From NCBI GenBank assembly GCA_017458765.1, contig JAFSZZ010000167.1:1-33177 (forward strand): a stretch of DNA of 33,177 nt. The letters run 5' to 3'. How positions within the stretch are numbered: the first letter of the stretch is position 1; every line of letters starts with the position of its first letter. Positions 1-8,600 of the stretch are shown here, one piece after another. Under the pieces are notes generated by a model. That model did no database searches and was not told where the DNA came from. It saw only the letters and a list, made by a program, of their open reading frames with translations. The translations under genes were made by a program, and so were the position numbers. Source of the DNA: Lachnospiraceae bacterium. GTDB taxonomy: Bacteria > Bacillota > Clostridia > Lachnospirales > Lachnospiraceae.

Positions 1-1
1 G

Positions 2-865
2 ATGATAGACACATTTACCAAAGATAAGGGGTATGAGCTCATTTTCGAGGATGCTCAGCAGAAGCAGCAGAATCAGATAACTGCCATACGTACTTTTATC
101 CAGAGGGAAGTGGATTATATCGTGGTCGCTCCCGTTACGGAAGATGGCTGGGATACCGTGCTTGAGGAAGCAAAGGATGCCGGGATACCGGTGATAATCG
201 TTGACAGACAGGTGGCGGTAAGTGATGAAGGACTGTTTACATGCTGGGTGGGTTCGGATTTTGAACTTGAGGCAGCCAAGGCCTGTGCATGGCTTAAGGA
301 TTACTGTGACAGGAAGAGGATACGACAGGAAGAAATAAACATAGTGGATATTCAGGGAACCATAGGATCGTCGGCACAGATAGGAAGGTCTAAAGGACTT
401 AAGGACGCTGTCAGAAAGAACGGATGGCATCTGCTTGATGAGGTTCCCGGTGAATATACTCAGGCAAAGGGACGTGAAGCTACGGCCAGAATGCTTCAGA
501 AGCATAAGGATGTGAATGTTATCTACTGTGAAAACGATAATGAAGCTTTCGGTGCACTTGAAGCTATCGAAGCCGCGGGGCGAAAGGCAGGAAGCAATAT
601 CAGGGCGGGCGAGATCATGGTGATGTCATTTGACGGTGTGAGTCAGCTGGCTATAGATGATCTTCGGGCAGGTAAGATATCATGTATAGGGGAATGTAAC
701 CCTCTCCACGGACCAAGAGTCCGTAAGATCATTGAAAATCTCGAGAACGGAGTGACTCCCGAGAAGTACGAATACGTAGATGAAGATATCTTCAGTGCAT
801 ATGAAGAACTTACGGAGATACAGACCGAAGGGAAAAGCTATCCCGTCAAGATTATCGGAAAGTAA
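2..865 (+). CDS. Sugar ABC transporter substrate-binding protein (5' truncated)
   Basis: This is the C-terminal 287 residues of a periplasmic-binding-protein-fold (type I, ribose/galactofuranose-like) solute receptor. Such lipoproteins capture a sugar outside the membrane and deliver it to an ABC permease. The visible part starts in the first lobe, with the pattern of glutamines followed by 'VDYIVVAPVTEDGWD' and then 'AGIPVIIVDRQV', which resembles YtfQ-type binding proteins. A second lobe contains 'NVIYCENDNEAFGALEAIEAAG' and 'VMSFDG'. The ATG at position 2 is an internal methionine: the signal peptide and about 60 residues expected for the family lie before the window. The permease and ATPase genes would be upstream and are not visible. 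The family call is firm; the sugar is unknown. Confidence 0.85.
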   Translation: MIDTFTKDKGYELIFEDAQQKQQNQITAIRTFIQREVDYIVVAPVTEDGWDTVLEEAKDAGIPVIIVDRQVAVSDEGLFTCWVGSDFELEAAKACAWLKDYCDRKRIRQEEINIVDIQGTIGSSAQIGRSKGLKDAVRKNGWHLLDEVPGEYTQAKGREATARMLQKHKDVNVIYCENDNEAFGALEAIEAAGRKAGSNIRAGEIMVMSFDGVSQLAIDDLRAGKISCIGECNPLHGPRVRKIIENLENGVTPEKYEYVDEDIFSAYEELTEIQTEGKSYPVKIIGK

Positions 866-867
866 GT

Positions 868-897
868 TTGTTGAAAACTCCGGGTAAATCATATAGA
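868..897 (+). promoter_or_regulatory. Weak candidate promoter before the c-di-GMP enzyme gene
   Basis: TTGTTG (868-873) and TATAGA (892-897) are separated by 18 nt in the 64-nt gap between the binding-protein gene and the next ORF. The -35 match is modest and no terminator separates the two genes, so read-through from upstream is equally possible. Confidence 0.25.
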
Positions 898-929
898 CTA
901 TTGTTATGTGCAAGACTTGAGGACAATAT

Positions 930-3305
930 ATGGCAGACTGGATAGTTGTTGTTGATGATGACATATCTAATTTAAAGATCGCAGGTAAAATTCTCAGTAG
1001 TAATAATATGCGGGTGACAGCTCTTAATTCGGGGCAGTCACTGCTTGATTACGTGCGCGAAAAAGGAGCACCCGATCTTATACTTCTTGATATAAACATG
1101 CCCGAAATGGATGGGTTTGAAACACTCAGGAAGTACAGGATCATGGAAGAAGAGCTTAACATCACGAAAGTTCCGGTGATATTTCTTACCGCTGATGAAG
1201 ACAGTGCTTCTGAGAGCAGGGGCTTTGATATGGGTGTATCCGATTATATAAGGAAGCCGTTTAATCCGGATATCCTGATAAGACGTGTGGAAAATATCGT
1301 CAATACCCACGGACAGATGCTTAAGTTTGAGGAGCAGGCGACCATAGACAAGCTTACGGGCTTTCTTAACAAAGCGGCGACCAATGAGCGGATGAATGAT
1401 CTCTGTTTAAGATCGAACGGGTGTCTCTGTATCATAGATCTAGATTCCTTCAAACTTGTAAATGATATATACGGACATGATACGGGTGATCAGGTACTTG
1501 CATCATTTGCCGGGATAATACGGGATAACGTTAAGGGTAACGGAACCTTCGGAAGGATAGGAGGAGACGAATTCCTTATATTCTGTGAGGGACTTACCGA
1601 TGAAGAGGAGCTTGCTTCTTATACCCGGACGATAAATGAGAAAATGCTCGAAGAAGCGAAGCGCATAATGGGAGAACAGATGGGCATACCTCTGGGAGCT
1701 TCCATAGGTGCAGTCATGGTACCTCAGATGGGAGATGAATTTGCCGAACTGTTCAAGCTGGCTGACAGAACTCTGTATCTTGTGAAAAACGGCGGTAAAC
1801 ACGGATATATGCTGTATTCGCCGGAAAATTTCATTGATGAGCTGGATGTTCCGAAAGACATGGATCTTAAGACGCTTTCACATATCCTCGAGGAGAGGAA
1901 CGTACCTCAGAGTGCGATGTGGATGGGCAAGGAAGCTTTCGGCAATATCTACCGCTATATGATCCGTTACATGGATCGCTATCAGGGTACCGCATATAAG
2001 ATGCTGTTTACTGCGCACATAACAAAACAGCTTAATCTTGCCGAGAAAACGGAGGTTTTGGAGCGTGTAAGGAGCCTTTTGCAGGATTCCTTAAGGAACA
2101 GTGACATCATGATGCAGATAGGAGAAAACCACTTCTTCCTTCTGCTGCCCGAGATAAACGAATACAATGTTGAACGTGTAATAAACAGAATAAATATAGC
2201 ATGGGAAAATGACGAATACCACGGTCTTGCCAATCTCAGCGTGGAAGCCGAGAGCATTGACCGGGATAAGCATAATAATCCGCATAAAGAAGAAAGCAGG
2301 CCTGACTGGGTAGTGGTGGTGGACGATGATATGTCCAATTTAACGATAGCCGGAAACGTGCTCAGCAAGAACAATATGCGTGTGACAGCCCTGCAGTCCG
2401 GGCAGGCATTTCTTGAATTTATGAAGGATAACGAACCGGATCTTATTCTTATGGATGTCAAAATGCCGGAGATGGATGGCTTCGAGACACTGGCGAGATT
2501 CAGGGAATTAAACGGCGGATCATTTAAGACCCCGGTCATCTTTCTTACTGCCGATGAAGGCGAAGATACGGAGACTAAAGGCCTGGCACTCGGAGCAATG
2601 GATTTTATAAGGAAGCCGATAGTTCCCGATACGCTCATACTCCGTGTTAAGCATACACTGGAACTTATCTTCCTTCAGAACCATCTGACAAAAGAAGTTG
2701 AGAAGAAGACAGAGGAAAATGAGAATCTGACTCTCGATATAGTAAAGGCGCTTGCCATGGCGATAGATGCGAAGGATACTTATACCAACGGTCATTCCGG
2801 CCGGGTGGCGGAGTATTCGAGTGAGATTGCAAGAAGATTTGGATATACGGATCAGAGGCTCAGTGATATTTATATGATGGGGCTTTTGCATGATGTCGGC
2901 AAGATAGGTGTTCCCGATGCAGTCATAAACAAACCTGCGAAGCTTACAGATGCTGAATTTGAGCTGATCAAGGCTCATCCGGTGATGGGAGCCAGGATAC
3001 TTAAGAACATTAAAGATAAGCCGAGACTTGCCGACGGAGCAAGATGGCATCATGAAAGATACGGTGGAGGCGGATATCCGGATGATCTCAGTGGTGATGC
3101 CATACCCGAGGAAGCAAGGATAATTGCTGTTGCCGATTCTTACGATGCGATGACAAGCAGACGAAGTTACCGTGAACCGCTGCCTCAGGATATCGTAAGG
3201 AGTGAGATACAGAAAGGGAGCGGATCGCAGTTTGATCCGAGATTTGCGGATATAATGCTGAAGATGATAGATGAGGACAAGGATTTTAATATGAGGGAGC
3301 ATTGA
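930..3305 (+). CDS. Bifunctional c-di-GMP response regulator REC-GGDEF-(GGDEF-like)-REC-HD-GYP
   Basis: A 791-residue cytoplasmic protein with both c-di-GMP synthesis and degradation modules. REC1 spans about residues 1-125, with phospho-acceptor Asp54 in 'LILLDINMPEMDG'. A GGDEF diguanylate cyclase domain follows (about 135-300), with an intact GGDEF at 211-215. A second, degenerate GGDEF-like stretch (about 310-445) carries 'IGENHFFLLLPE' where the signature should be. REC2 (about 456-575, Asp509) is very similar to REC1. A C-terminal HD-GYP phosphodiesterase (about 590-780) has HD at 654-655, 'HHERYGGGGYP' at 707-717 and GYP at 715-717. GAGGA at 919-923 supports the ATG start. The gene ends 1 nt before a hybrid kinase gene, so that kinase probably phosphorylates one or both receivers. 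Both active sites look intact; which activity dominates cannot be read from sequence. Confidence 0.93.
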   Translation: MADWIVVVDDDISNLKIAGKILSSNNMRVTALNSGQSLLDYVREKGAPDLILLDINMPEMDGFETLRKYRIMEEELNITKVPVIFLTADEDSASESRGFDMGVSDYIRKPFNPDILIRRVENIVNTHGQMLKFEEQATIDKLTGFLNKAATNERMNDLCLRSNGCLCIIDLDSFKLVNDIYGHDTGDQVLASFAGIIRDNVKGNGTFGRIGGDEFLIFCEGLTDEEELASYTRTINEKMLEEAKRIMGEQMGIPLGASIGAVMVPQMGDEFAELFKLADRTLYLVKNGGKHGYMLYSPENFIDELDVPKDMDLKTLSHILEERNVPQSAMWMGKEAFGNIYRYMIRYMDRYQGTAYKMLFTAHITKQLNLAEKTEVLERVRSLLQDSLRNSDIMMQIGENHFFLLLPEINEYNVERVINRINIAWENDEYHGLANLSVEAESIDRDKHNNPHKEESRPDWVVVVDDDMSNLTIAGNVLSKNNMRVTALQSGQAFLEFMKDNEPDLILMDVKMPEMDGFETLARFRELNGGSFKTPVIFLTADEGEDTETKGLALGAMDFIRKPIVPDTLILRVKHTLELIFLQNHLTKEVEKKTEENENLTLDIVKALAMAIDAKDTYTNGHSGRVAEYSSEIARRFGYTDQRLSDIYMMGLLHDVGKIGVPDAVINKPAKLTDAEFELIKAHPVMGARILKNIKDKPRLADGARWHHERYGGGGYPDDLSGDAIPEEARIIAVADSYDAMTSRRSYREPLPQDIVRSEIQKGSGSQFDPRFADIMLKMIDEDKDFNMREH

Positions 3306-3306
3306 T

Positions 3307-5874
3307 ATGGGCGAGCACAATATCGAAAAAAACGAACTCTTTAAAACCGCACACATGATGATACTGATCGCCTATACCATCTTTTCGATAATCCTTATAG
3401 GAGAGTCATTGCTGTTATTATGGGAAAAATGGGCGCTTGTCCTGATAGCGATCTCACTGGTTGTAAGCTGGACGGCACATATAAGGCAGATGTTAAGTCC
3501 GCACGGAAGGCTGTGGATGTATTCCCTGCTTATGATGGGAACCTTTTTTTTCTACGGGATACATGAAACGAGTACATTTGATCTTGCGGTTGTTATGACC
3601 GCAGTTATCATACTGTATACAATGACCGGTATCAAGGAGCTCATAACCCTGTGTCAGGTAACCTATTTTCTGACAATGGCTTATGAGCTTATTAATATGG
3701 CATACAACGGTACAAAATTTGATGCACTCATCATAACGAGATCGATGCTTCATGTTGCGATGATCCTTATGTCCGGATGGATCGCAAGGATCATAATAGA
3801 CAAGTGGGCACAGGTGCTGGAAGAATCCATGCAGGAGATAGATTTTCTGAAGGATGCGACCGAAAGGCTTGACGATTTTCTGGCTAATGTATCACATGAG
3901 ATACGAACACCTGTTAATGCGGTTGTGGGACTGACCGGTGTGTGCATTGAAAAAGAAGGAGAAGGGGAGTTAAGCGCCGATCTTAGATCCATACAGGAAG
4001 CAGGTAAAAGAGTCGGCGAGCAGATAAGTGACATCCTTGATTATTCGGAGATCGACAGAAATATCCTGGTGCGCAATGACGAGGATTATATGATCGCATC
4101 CTTGTTAAACGATCTGGTATCGCAGCTGCGTTCTTACAAACGTCCGGAGATAGAACTTATAATAGACATCGACCCGGCCATACCGTCCGTTCTGAATACC
4201 GATGTGAATAAACTGAAGAAGATATTGTGGCATCTTATAATGAACGGCCTTAAATATACCAGGGAAGGCGGTGTCTATGTCAGGATATCCGTTGTGGAAC
4301 AGGAATACGGGATCAATCTTTTCATAGAGGTAACGGATACCGGTATAGGCATGAACGACGAGGAACTGGAACGTATATCGGAGAGGTTCTATCAGGCGGA
4401 CTCCGGACGCTCGAGGATGGGCGGCGGTCTGGGTCTGGGTATTCCGATAGTTTCGGGCTTTGTATCATCCCTTGGCGGTTTTATGACCATAGAATCCACT
4501 CTTGGTGAGGGAACAACTGTAAGGGTATCCATTCCGCAGAAGGTTGTGGATCCGGAAGGCTGCATGTCGCTTGCACACAGGGAGAGCCTGTGTCTTGGCG
4601 CATATCTGCATTTTGATAAATATCCCAATCCTAACGTAAGGGAATACTATAACCGCATGGTCGGAAACATTGTCCACGGTCTGGGAGTACAGATGCACAG
4701 GGTGGATAATGTGGAGAGCCTTCACTGGCTGGTAAAATCGGTAAAGCTGACACATCTGTTCATAGCGGCAGAGGAATACGAAAGCGATCCCTCATATATT
4801 GAGGAGTTGTCTAAGGAAATGGTCGTTGTCGTGGTTGCGGATGATGATTTTGTCCTGCCAAAGGGATCAAAGGCTAAGATCATGAAGAAGCCGTTCTACT
4901 GTTTCCCTGTCACAACAGTACTTAATGCCGATCCGGGCGATGAAGAAAGTACAGTGAAGATCCGCTGCCCGGGCATAGAGGCACTGGTAGTTGATGATGA
5001 ACCTATGAACCTTACCGTAGCCAAGGGGATATTCAAGGGTTACGGCATGAATGTAACGACCGTGCTGTCGGGACAGGAAGCCGTGGAGATATGCAGGGAG
5101 AGAGCCTTCAATATCGTGTTCATGGATCATATGATGCCGGGTATGGACGGAATAGAAGCCATGAAGGCTATAAGAGCGGACAGGACCGTGATATCCAGGG
5201 ATATGCCCATAGTGGCACTTACCGCAAATGCGGTAAGTACTGCAAAAGAGATGTTCCTGTCGGCCGGTTTTGACGGATTTGTGAGCAAGCCTGTGGAACT
5301 GACCGAACTCGAGAGAGTCTTAAAGCGTGTACTTCCGAAATCGTCTATAGTATATGAAACTGTTATGGAGAGTGACCGAGGTGAGGATAGAGGATATAAG
5401 GATCTTAAGGCAGCCGGTATAGATACGGCATCGGGACTTCGGTATTCACAGCGTGACGAGCAGCTGTACAATACCCTGCTTAAACAGTTTGTAACAGAGG
5501 CACCTGCAAAGAGATCCAAAATAAACAGATATTTTGAGAGCGGTAACTTCAGGGATTATGAAATACTTGTACATGCTCTTAAGAGTACATCCAGGATGAT
5601 AGGTGCCGACGATCTGTCGGAGAGGGCAAAGAGTCTTGAGATGCTGGCCAAGAAAGGCGGAAAGGGCATAACCGGTGAGATGCATGAAAAGGTGATGGAG
5701 ATTTACGGTAAAACCGTAAAAGCTGTTGCTGATTATCTTGATATTGATGCAGATACGGTAAATAAGGAGGAAGAGGCTTCTGCAGTCCTTGAGTTTGAAC
5801 CGGGAGGAAAATCCGAAAAACCGTTCATATTGGAATTTAATCCGGGAGAAAACACCGAAGGAGGTGAAGCATAA
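3307..5874 (+). CDS. Membrane hybrid sensor histidine kinase with REC and Hpt domains
   Basis: An 855-residue kinase. The first ~170 residues hold about five or six hydrophobic segments and no obvious extracytoplasmic domain. HisKA has the phospho-accepting His197 in 'NVSHEIRTPVNAV'. HATPase_c follows to about residue 415, with 'VTDTGIGM' and a 'GGGLGLGI' G-box. Residues ~420-545 look like a degenerate receiver: an acidic 'VVADDDF' and a 'KKPF' end, but no clear acceptor Asp. A canonical REC follows (about 556-675), with Asp607 in 'IVFMDHMMPGMDG' and Lys in 'VSKPVE'. A C-terminal Hpt domain has His756 in 'HALKSTSRMIGA'. GAGGGAG just upstream supports the ATG. The gene lies 1 nt after the c-di-GMP enzyme and its stop overlaps the next start (TAATG), so the three genes are probably co-translated. 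The relay His-Asp-His could feed the upstream receiver protein. The signal sensed is unknown. Confidence 0.92.
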   Translation: MGEHNIEKNELFKTAHMMILIAYTIFSIILIGESLLLLWEKWALVLIAISLVVSWTAHIRQMLSPHGRLWMYSLLMMGTFFFYGIHETSTFDLAVVMTAVIILYTMTGIKELITLCQVTYFLTMAYELINMAYNGTKFDALIITRSMLHVAMILMSGWIARIIIDKWAQVLEESMQEIDFLKDATERLDDFLANVSHEIRTPVNAVVGLTGVCIEKEGEGELSADLRSIQEAGKRVGEQISDILDYSEIDRNILVRNDEDYMIASLLNDLVSQLRSYKRPEIELIIDIDPAIPSVLNTDVNKLKKILWHLIMNGLKYTREGGVYVRISVVEQEYGINLFIEVTDTGIGMNDEELERISERFYQADSGRSRMGGGLGLGIPIVSGFVSSLGGFMTIESTLGEGTTVRVSIPQKVVDPEGCMSLAHRESLCLGAYLHFDKYPNPNVREYYNRMVGNIVHGLGVQMHRVDNVESLHWLVKSVKLTHLFIAAEEYESDPSYIEELSKEMVVVVVADDDFVLPKGSKAKIMKKPFYCFPVTTVLNADPGDEESTVKIRCPGIEALVVDDEPMNLTVAKGIFKGYGMNVTTVLSGQEAVEICRERAFNIVFMDHMMPGMDGIEAMKAIRADRTVISRDMPIVALTANAVSTAKEMFLSAGFDGFVSKPVELTELERVLKRVLPKSSIVYETVMESDRGEDRGYKDLKAAGIDTASGLRYSQRDEQLYNTLLKQFVTEAPAKRSKINRYFESGNFRDYEILVHALKSTSRMIGADDLSERAKSLEMLAKKGGKGITGEMHEKVMEIYGKTVKAVADYLDIDADTVNKEEEASAVLEFEPGGKSEKPFILEFNPGENTEGGEA

Positions 5875-8549
5875 TGAACCTTCTCAGAAAATTTGCACGA
5901 CTGGTGCAGGGTGATAAGTATGATTTCAGGGATCGTCAGTTCATAATGCTGACGGGAATGATTGAGGTAGCACTGTTCATCGTGCTCGTTGCCGATATCA
6001 TCCTTGGAGAAAACATAGTTGAGATAATAGTGATAGCGATAGGATTCGCCGCTGCACCCATATACAGTTACTTTCTGATACGTGCGGGTAAGATCCGTTT
6101 TTGCAGGGTCATCGTAGTTGTTGCTGCTATATTTGTCATTCTTCCGGTCACTTTTTTCTTCGGAGGAGGAGTCAGAGGCGGTTCGATCATATGGTTCTCC
6201 ATGGCATTCTTATATGTAGGTATGATCCTCACGGGAAGATGGCGCGCTATCATGCTTACGATCCTTACATTGCTGGCATGCGTGGAATACTATATAAGTT
6301 TCTCCCATCCCGAGTTTATCACGCCCCATTCGTCGAAGATGAGCCTGTACGATTCCCTTGTATCCGTGATAACCGTGGGTATTGTCATTTATGTTATGGT
6401 TTGGTTCCAGAACAGACTGTTTGAGAATGAAAATAAAAGGGCAAGGGAAGAGGCGGAAAAAGTAGAAGAGATGAGCAGGGCCCAGAATCAGTTCTTCTCA
6501 AACATGAGCCACGAGATACGTACACCGATAAATACGATCATAGGTCTCAATGAAATGATCTTAAGGGAAGATATATCCGATGAGGTCGCAGAGGATGCGG
6601 CAAATATCCAGGCAGCAGGTAAGATACTTCTGCATCTGATAAATGATATCCTGGATATGTCGAAGATCCAGTCGGGAAGGATGGAACTTACGCAGGCTGC
6701 TTATAATCCCGGGGATATGCTTTCAGAGATAGTTGCGATGCTGTGGATAAGGGCTAAGGATAAGGGACTTGATTTTCATGTAAATGTTGCCCCCGAGATA
6801 CCTGCCCGCCTGTTCGGCGATGAGGTAAGGATAAAACAGATACTTATTAATGTGATCAACAACGCGATCAAATATACGAAGGAAGGCTCTGTCACCCTGT
6901 CCGTTGAATGCGGTGAAAAGACAGGCGATGAAGTGAAGGTCATATACTCTGTCAAGGATACGGGCATAGGCATAAGGAAGGAGAGCATACCTTATCTGTT
7001 CAGTGCCTTTAAGCGTGTGGATGAAGAGAAGAACCGCTATATAGAGGGAACGGGACTTGGACTGTCCATAGTCAAGGAACTGACAGACCTTATGAACGGT
7101 AATATAAGCGTAAACAGTGTCTATACCAAGGGAACAACCTTTGTTATCGAGATACCGCAGAAAGTGGTCGAGGATAAGGGTATCGGTGAACTTGATATGG
7201 AGAGAAGACATGTCACCAATACCAGAGAGAAATACAGGCAGAGATTTGAGGCACCGGAGGCAAGGCTTTTGGTGGTTGATGATAATGAATCAAACCTTCT
7301 TGTAGTCACCAAGCTCTTAAGGGATACGAAGATCCGTATAGATACGGCACCGGGCGGAGAAGAGGCACTCAGGCTTACACTTGACAATAAGTACGATGTT
7401 ATCTTCATGGACCACCTGATGCCCGAGATGGACGGTATCGAATGTCATCACAGGATAAGGACCCAGACAGGCGGAAGATGTAAGGATGCGAAGGTGGTAG
7501 CCCTTACCGCGAATGCAGGGGAAGAGAACAGGCAGTTATACAGGAAGGAAGGATTTGACGGTTATATTGAGAAGCCGGTCAGCGGTGACGCGCTTGAAAG
7601 GGAACTCTACCGCCTGCTTCCCACAGAACTTGTGCATACGGTAGGAGATAAGGAAGAGATCGTCGAAGAGACGATGTCCTGGATGCAGTCGCAGGAGCGC
7701 AAGAAAACAATAGGTATAACGACGGAGAGTGTTGCCGATCTGCCTTCCGAGCTTATAAAGAAATATGATATAGGGATCATCCCGCATAAGGTCTTTACCG
7801 ACGAAGGCATCTTCAGGGATGGGATGGAGATAAATACCGACGGGCTGCTAAGATATATGGAAAATCCCGATCATAAAGTAAGAGCAGGTGCACCGGATGT
7901 ATCGGAGCATGAGAGTTTCTTCGCGAATAAGCTGATAACGGCAAGTAACCTGGTTCATATATCCATTTCGTCGGAGATAAAAAACAGCGGATATCAGGCG
8001 GCCGTCGAAGCATCGAAGGCTTTTGACAATGTTACCGTTGTAGACAGCGGGCATTTATCAAGCGGTCAGGGACTTGTGGTACTTGAAGCCTGCCGTCTTG
8101 CAAAAGAAGGGGCATCCCCTGCCGAGATCGGGGAGGCCGTAAAGACTTACAGCCGCAAGATACATACGAGCTTCGTAGTAAATGAGCTTGATTTTCTTGC
8201 AAGAGGAGGGCAGGTAAGTAACAGGGCGGCCAATTTTGCACGTGCACTCATGATAAGGCCCGTACTTGTCATGAAAAAGGGTGAGCTTAAGATAGGAAAT
8301 GTATATTTCGGATCCAAGGAGAGGGCATGGAGAAAGTATATCGATTCCGTTCTCATGCCATACAATAACATAGATACGAGCATATTGTTCGTGACCTATG
8401 TAGGTCTTACCAACCGCGATAAGGAGTATATCAGGGCATATATAGATGAAAAGATGAAGTTTGATAAGATATACTTCCGTCTTGCAGCCCCCGCGGTAGC
8501 CGTTAACTGCGGCAAAGGGACCTTCGGGCTGCTGTACAGGGAAAGATAG
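5874..8549 (+). CDS. Membrane hybrid histidine kinase fused to a DegV fatty-acid-binding domain
   Basis: An 891-residue fusion. Residues 1-180 contain about six hydrophobic segments. HisKA has His213 in 'SNMSHEIRTPINTIIGLNEM'. HATPase_c (about 325-440) has 'VKDTGIGI' and 'GTGLGLSIVKEL'. REC (about 460-585) has Asp513 in 'VIFMDHLMPEMDG'. From about residue 610 to the end is a full-length DegV/EDD-type domain: 'ITTESVADLPSELI', 'DSGHLSSGQGLVVLEA', 'FLARGGQVSNRAA' and the C-terminal 'CGKGTFGLLYRE'. Stand-alone DegV/FakB proteins bind a fatty acid and present it to FakA kinase, so here the domain may sense or gate on a lipid or acyl ligand (inference). A perfect GGAGGTGA site precedes the ATG. 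The frame is continuous with no stop, so this is one protein as sequenced. The next gene, iorA, is 51 nt away. Confidence 0.92.
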   Translation: MNLLRKFARLVQGDKYDFRDRQFIMLTGMIEVALFIVLVADIILGENIVEIIVIAIGFAAAPIYSYFLIRAGKIRFCRVIVVVAAIFVILPVTFFFGGGVRGGSIIWFSMAFLYVGMILTGRWRAIMLTILTLLACVEYYISFSHPEFITPHSSKMSLYDSLVSVITVGIVIYVMVWFQNRLFENENKRAREEAEKVEEMSRAQNQFFSNMSHEIRTPINTIIGLNEMILREDISDEVAEDAANIQAAGKILLHLINDILDMSKIQSGRMELTQAAYNPGDMLSEIVAMLWIRAKDKGLDFHVNVAPEIPARLFGDEVRIKQILINVINNAIKYTKEGSVTLSVECGEKTGDEVKVIYSVKDTGIGIRKESIPYLFSAFKRVDEEKNRYIEGTGLGLSIVKELTDLMNGNISVNSVYTKGTTFVIEIPQKVVEDKGIGELDMERRHVTNTREKYRQRFEAPEARLLVVDDNESNLLVVTKLLRDTKIRIDTAPGGEEALRLTLDNKYDVIFMDHLMPEMDGIECHHRIRTQTGGRCKDAKVVALTANAGEENRQLYRKEGFDGYIEKPVSGDALERELYRLLPTELVHTVGDKEEIVEETMSWMQSQERKKTIGITTESVADLPSELIKKYDIGIIPHKVFTDEGIFRDGMEINTDGLLRYMENPDHKVRAGAPDVSEHESFFANKLITASNLVHISISSEIKNSGYQAAVEASKAFDNVTVVDSGHLSSGQGLVVLEACRLAKEGASPAEIGEAVKTYSRKIHTSFVVNELDFLARGGQVSNRAANFARALMIRPVLVMKKGELKIGNVYFGSKERAWRKYIDSVLMPYNNIDTSILFVTYVGLTNRDKEYIRAYIDEKMKFDKIYFRLAAPAVAVNCGKGTFGLLYRER

Positions 8550-8600
8550 GGAGTATCAGACCTTACAGAACAGAAAAAATAAGATAACAGAGGAGAATAA

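Noticed and set aside
2..4. ATG at position 2 as the true start of the binding protein
   Set aside because: The sequence enters in the middle of the first lobe and lacks a signal peptide; the gene clearly begins before the window.
1982..2638. Antisense open frame of 218 codons
   Set aside because: Serine-rich shadow of the REC2 region; no supporting signals.
2520..3356. Long antisense open frame (278 codons) opposite the HD-GYP region
   Set aside because: It lies wholly opposite a gene with clear domain motifs, has no ribosome site and shows no protein family pattern.
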